A DNA stretch of 64,000 nucleotides from Distichodus sexfasciatus (Eukaryota > Chordata > Actinopteri > Characiformes > Distichodontidae). The translations under genes and the position numbers were made by a program. How positions within the stretch are numbered: position 1 is the stretch's first letter; each line of letters begins with the position of its first letter. The stretch is taken from the NCBI GenBank assembly GCA_032718565.1, contig JAVGVS010000098.1:1057865-1121864 (forward strand). The letters are read 5' to 3'. Of this stretch, positions 61,768 through 64,000 are shown piece by piece. The notes below the pieces were generated by a model, which did no database searches, was not told where the DNA came from, and saw only the letters and a list, made by a program, of their open reading frames with translations.

Positions 61768-61874
61768 CTGTGTAGACGCGCTCTCCCCGCGTTTTGGAGC
61801 GGACGCTGTGAGTCAGACGCGCGGATTCTGGGTTTGCGCCGCTTTATTGTAACCAAGCGGGAGCGCCTAAGGAG
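61766..61874 (+). promoter_or_regulatory. Candidate noncoding first exon of an unidentified gene
   Basis: About 110 bp of CpG-rich DNA (GTAGACGCGCTCTCCCCGCG) ends in a strong donor at 61874/61875 (AAGGAG then GTAAGT). No recognisable coding frame was found here or in the 2 kb downstream. It could be the 5'UTR exon of a gene starting here, or chance. Confidence 0.3.
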
Positions 61875-62162
61875 GTAAGTGCCGTTCATATTCAGCATTT
61901 TAAGCCTTTCCAGGACACTTATTCTGGTGTGTGTGAGAGAGAGAGAGAGTTGTACTTTCAGTTATCACCGTTAAACGCTTGTGATGAGAAACACACTGTA
62001 CTGGCGCCGTCCCGCTTCGCTTCGTTATAAACACCTCAAGCGTCCCGAACAGAGAGCATCAAGCGAGACATTATGTTTAGATTAAACACCGCACTCTCCC
62101 TCTCTGTGTCTCACTTTTAGAAATTCAAGGTAGCTTTATTAGAAGACTGCATTAAAGACGAC

Positions 62163-62413
62163 AGACCTCAATCACTAACCGTGCTTAAAAAGAAATGTAT
62201 TCCCCTAAAGCCGTTTATACGAAGATTCACCAGTGTTTTCTTCCTCCAACTGCTGAACAACACTTTTACAGATTTCATTACATGTATGTTTGTGCAAAAC
62301 ATTAGCTTACTGGGTTTCCTTCGATTCTACAGTTATAATATTGTACTCTTTAAATGTCAAATGACTTAAGAACACATCTAAGGAAAAACCATGAGAAAAT
62401 ATTGACGGAGACC
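62163..62413. repeat. CATTCA-end MITE, degenerate copy
   Basis: It shares GTTTATACGAAGATTCACCAG, TTTGTGCAAAACATTAGCTT and GAGAAAATATTGACGGAGACC with the copy at 48136-48453. Confidence 0.55.
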
Positions 62414-64000
62414 CACTTTTTGTTCAATTCAAGCATGACAGCATTTAGTACCACAGCATCTATAATATAAGAATGGAAATCATTTAACTGTATATACCAG
62501 AATCAGAAGAATTTATCATTCTGACTGTATTCTTCTGAACTGTATTTATCATATAACTATCATATAATAAATGAATACAATTTTAAAACAGTCATATTTA
62601 AAGAGAGTGCAAGCTGCAAGCATGTGGTATGTATTACATGTATTATTATTGCATTATATATTATTATTGTAGTAATGTAGCAGTAACAGAAAATCCTAAA
62701 ATAATCATTACACTGAAAACTACAATAACGTCCATAACTACAATAATAATAATGAAATCATTAATGCCAGTGGAACAGGTCTGTGTGTGTGTGTGTGAGC
62801 GAGAGAGAGAATCTGGATGCGCAGGTGGACAGAAGAAGTGTCGAAGTGATTGAATTGCATGTGACGCAACAGTCGCAGCGCAGGAAGACGGATTATGATC
62901 GATCACCCAATCAATTAGGTCGCACAAAGGTGTGCGTGTGTGTGTGGGTAAGAGAGAGAGACAGTGCACTAGTGTGTGAGGATTCCAGGTTGGATTCTAG
63001 AAGATTAGTAGAGACCTGACTGTCCTCTAAAAGACAAGAGAACCTGAGATTTGTCAGATTATTGTTGGATTTGTGAGGACATTTAGGGAGGACAAGTCCT
63101 TAAGAAAAATGTCCCTTTCTAGAAAAGCTGTAGGGAATGGGAATGGGACGATTTGATGCCTGCTGATATCACAAAAACTGCTATGATACAATTTTTGATT
63201 TAATATAATACAGGAGCCAACAATCCATCTGAGACAATGTGATATATTGATTTAACAGAGTCGCTTGTTGATATTTCAGTAAAAAATCATTTGAGTTTTG
63301 TTCCTGAGATCAACCAGACATTTAATGAAATAATCTGCTCTTTTAATAAAAATAGACCTCCTGAATCAGTTTTTAATCATGAAATCAATGTATCAATGTA
63401 GATTGGTGTATCGTTGCATTCCCTAAAATGTTGCAGGTTTGATTAAAAAAATTAAAGAGGTAAACAATTTGCTTTGGTTTTTGAGGTTAATGTCAGGGTC
63501 TGGGTTAGGTGTAGCTCTAGTCATTAAGGGAAAAAGGAGGACCTCACAAATATAGCAAGAGGTGGCTGTGTGTGTGTGTTAGTGTTTTAGTGTGTGTGTG
63601 TTTCAAATAAGAAGTTCTAATGTCCAGTAATGGTACAATATTGTGTCTCTGTCTCTCCCACTTTGCTGCCTATCTTACTGACACACATAATTTCAGAAAA
63701 TCTTCTTGTGTGTATTTTTAAGTTATTTATAATTTACAGCCTTGGAGCAGCATGAAAGCACATCCGTTCCTCCCTCACCCCCCCTCCCATTATCCTGCCC
63801 CCACTCCTTTTATCCACCAATCACTTCGTCCATCCTTCTCTTACTTGCTCACTCAATTGCATGAGAAAGCATGAAGAATACAATACAGGAAAAACAGGAT
63901 CCAGGACAAACCAGACGAGGAATCAGGGACACACACAGTATTTCATGCAGAATTAAAATGAAAGGGCAACCGTCCACAGAGTGATGGGTGGGATTTAACC
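62414..64000. other. AT-rich noncoding DNA, GT microsatellites only
   Basis: (GT)n near 62781-62797 and 62931-62947, and short GTGT runs near 63570 and 63590. No exon or mobile element with clear ends was recognised. Confidence 0.55.

Noticed and set aside
61186..61878. 230-residue open frame on the plus strand
   Set aside because: It runs through a retroposon tail, its inverted copy and a CA repeat, giving His-Thr runs. Not a gene.

Overview
This window is vertebrate nuclear DNA, almost certainly from a ray-finned (teleost) fish. The protein-coding exons are split by GT-AG introns and are very close to vertebrate proteins. The rest is typical fish noncoding DNA: many CA/GT and GA/CT microsatellites, DNA-transposon remnants (hAT-like, PIF/Harbinger-like, short palindromic MITEs), tRNA-derived SINE pieces and fish LINE/SINE tails. 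I cannot fix the species. No bacterial, viral, CRISPR or operon-like structure is present.

Four genes are supported. (1) celsr2, minus strand: the large first coding exon of the seven-pass cadherin (10824-14412), with its intron 1 filling positions 1-10823; the rest of the gene lies beyond the left edge. (2) capzb, minus strand, 34406 down to 19326: a complete F-actin capping protein beta gene with ten coding exons, including the two alternative last exons that make the beta1 and beta2 isoforms. (3) micos10 (MIC10), plus strand, 35908-42472: a complete four-exon gene for the 75-residue MICOS core subunit. (4) nbl1 (DAN), plus strand: a probable noncoding first exon ending at 47615 and three coding exons (50338-53258) for a secreted cystine-knot BMP antagonist. 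A fifth gene may start on the plus strand near 61.8 kb, shown only by a GC-rich stretch ending in a good splice donor.

Layout: 1-10.8 kb celsr2 intron 1 (purine repeats, minisatellite, hAT-derived remnant, decayed tandem repeat); 10.8-14.8 kb celsr2 exon 1 and CpG-rich 5' end; 14.8-18.3 kb intergenic, with a nested MITE; 18.3-34.6 kb capzb; 34.6-35.9 kb head-to-head capzb/micos10 intergenic region; 35.9-42.6 kb micos10 with a 737-bp hAT-type element in intron 3; 42.6-47.3 kb intergenic repeats; 47.3-54.4 kb nbl1 with a 1.2-kb polypyrimidine tract in intron 1; 54.5-61.7 kb repeats (a 1.35-kb minisatellite, a satellite-like monomer pair, a decayed two-gene Harbinger element, a LINE/SINE-tail inverted repeat); 61.7-64 kb possible next promoter and repeats.

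The capzb-micos10-nbl1 order and orientation match human 1p36.13, while CELSR2 lies at 1p13.3 in human, so the celsr2-capzb junction is a rearrangement relative to mammals. I found no new molecular system. The most interesting items are datable transposon insertions with target duplications, the capzb isoform switch, the microsatellite-coded His tail of nbl1 and the unusual minisatellite/satellite block at 54.5-58 kb.
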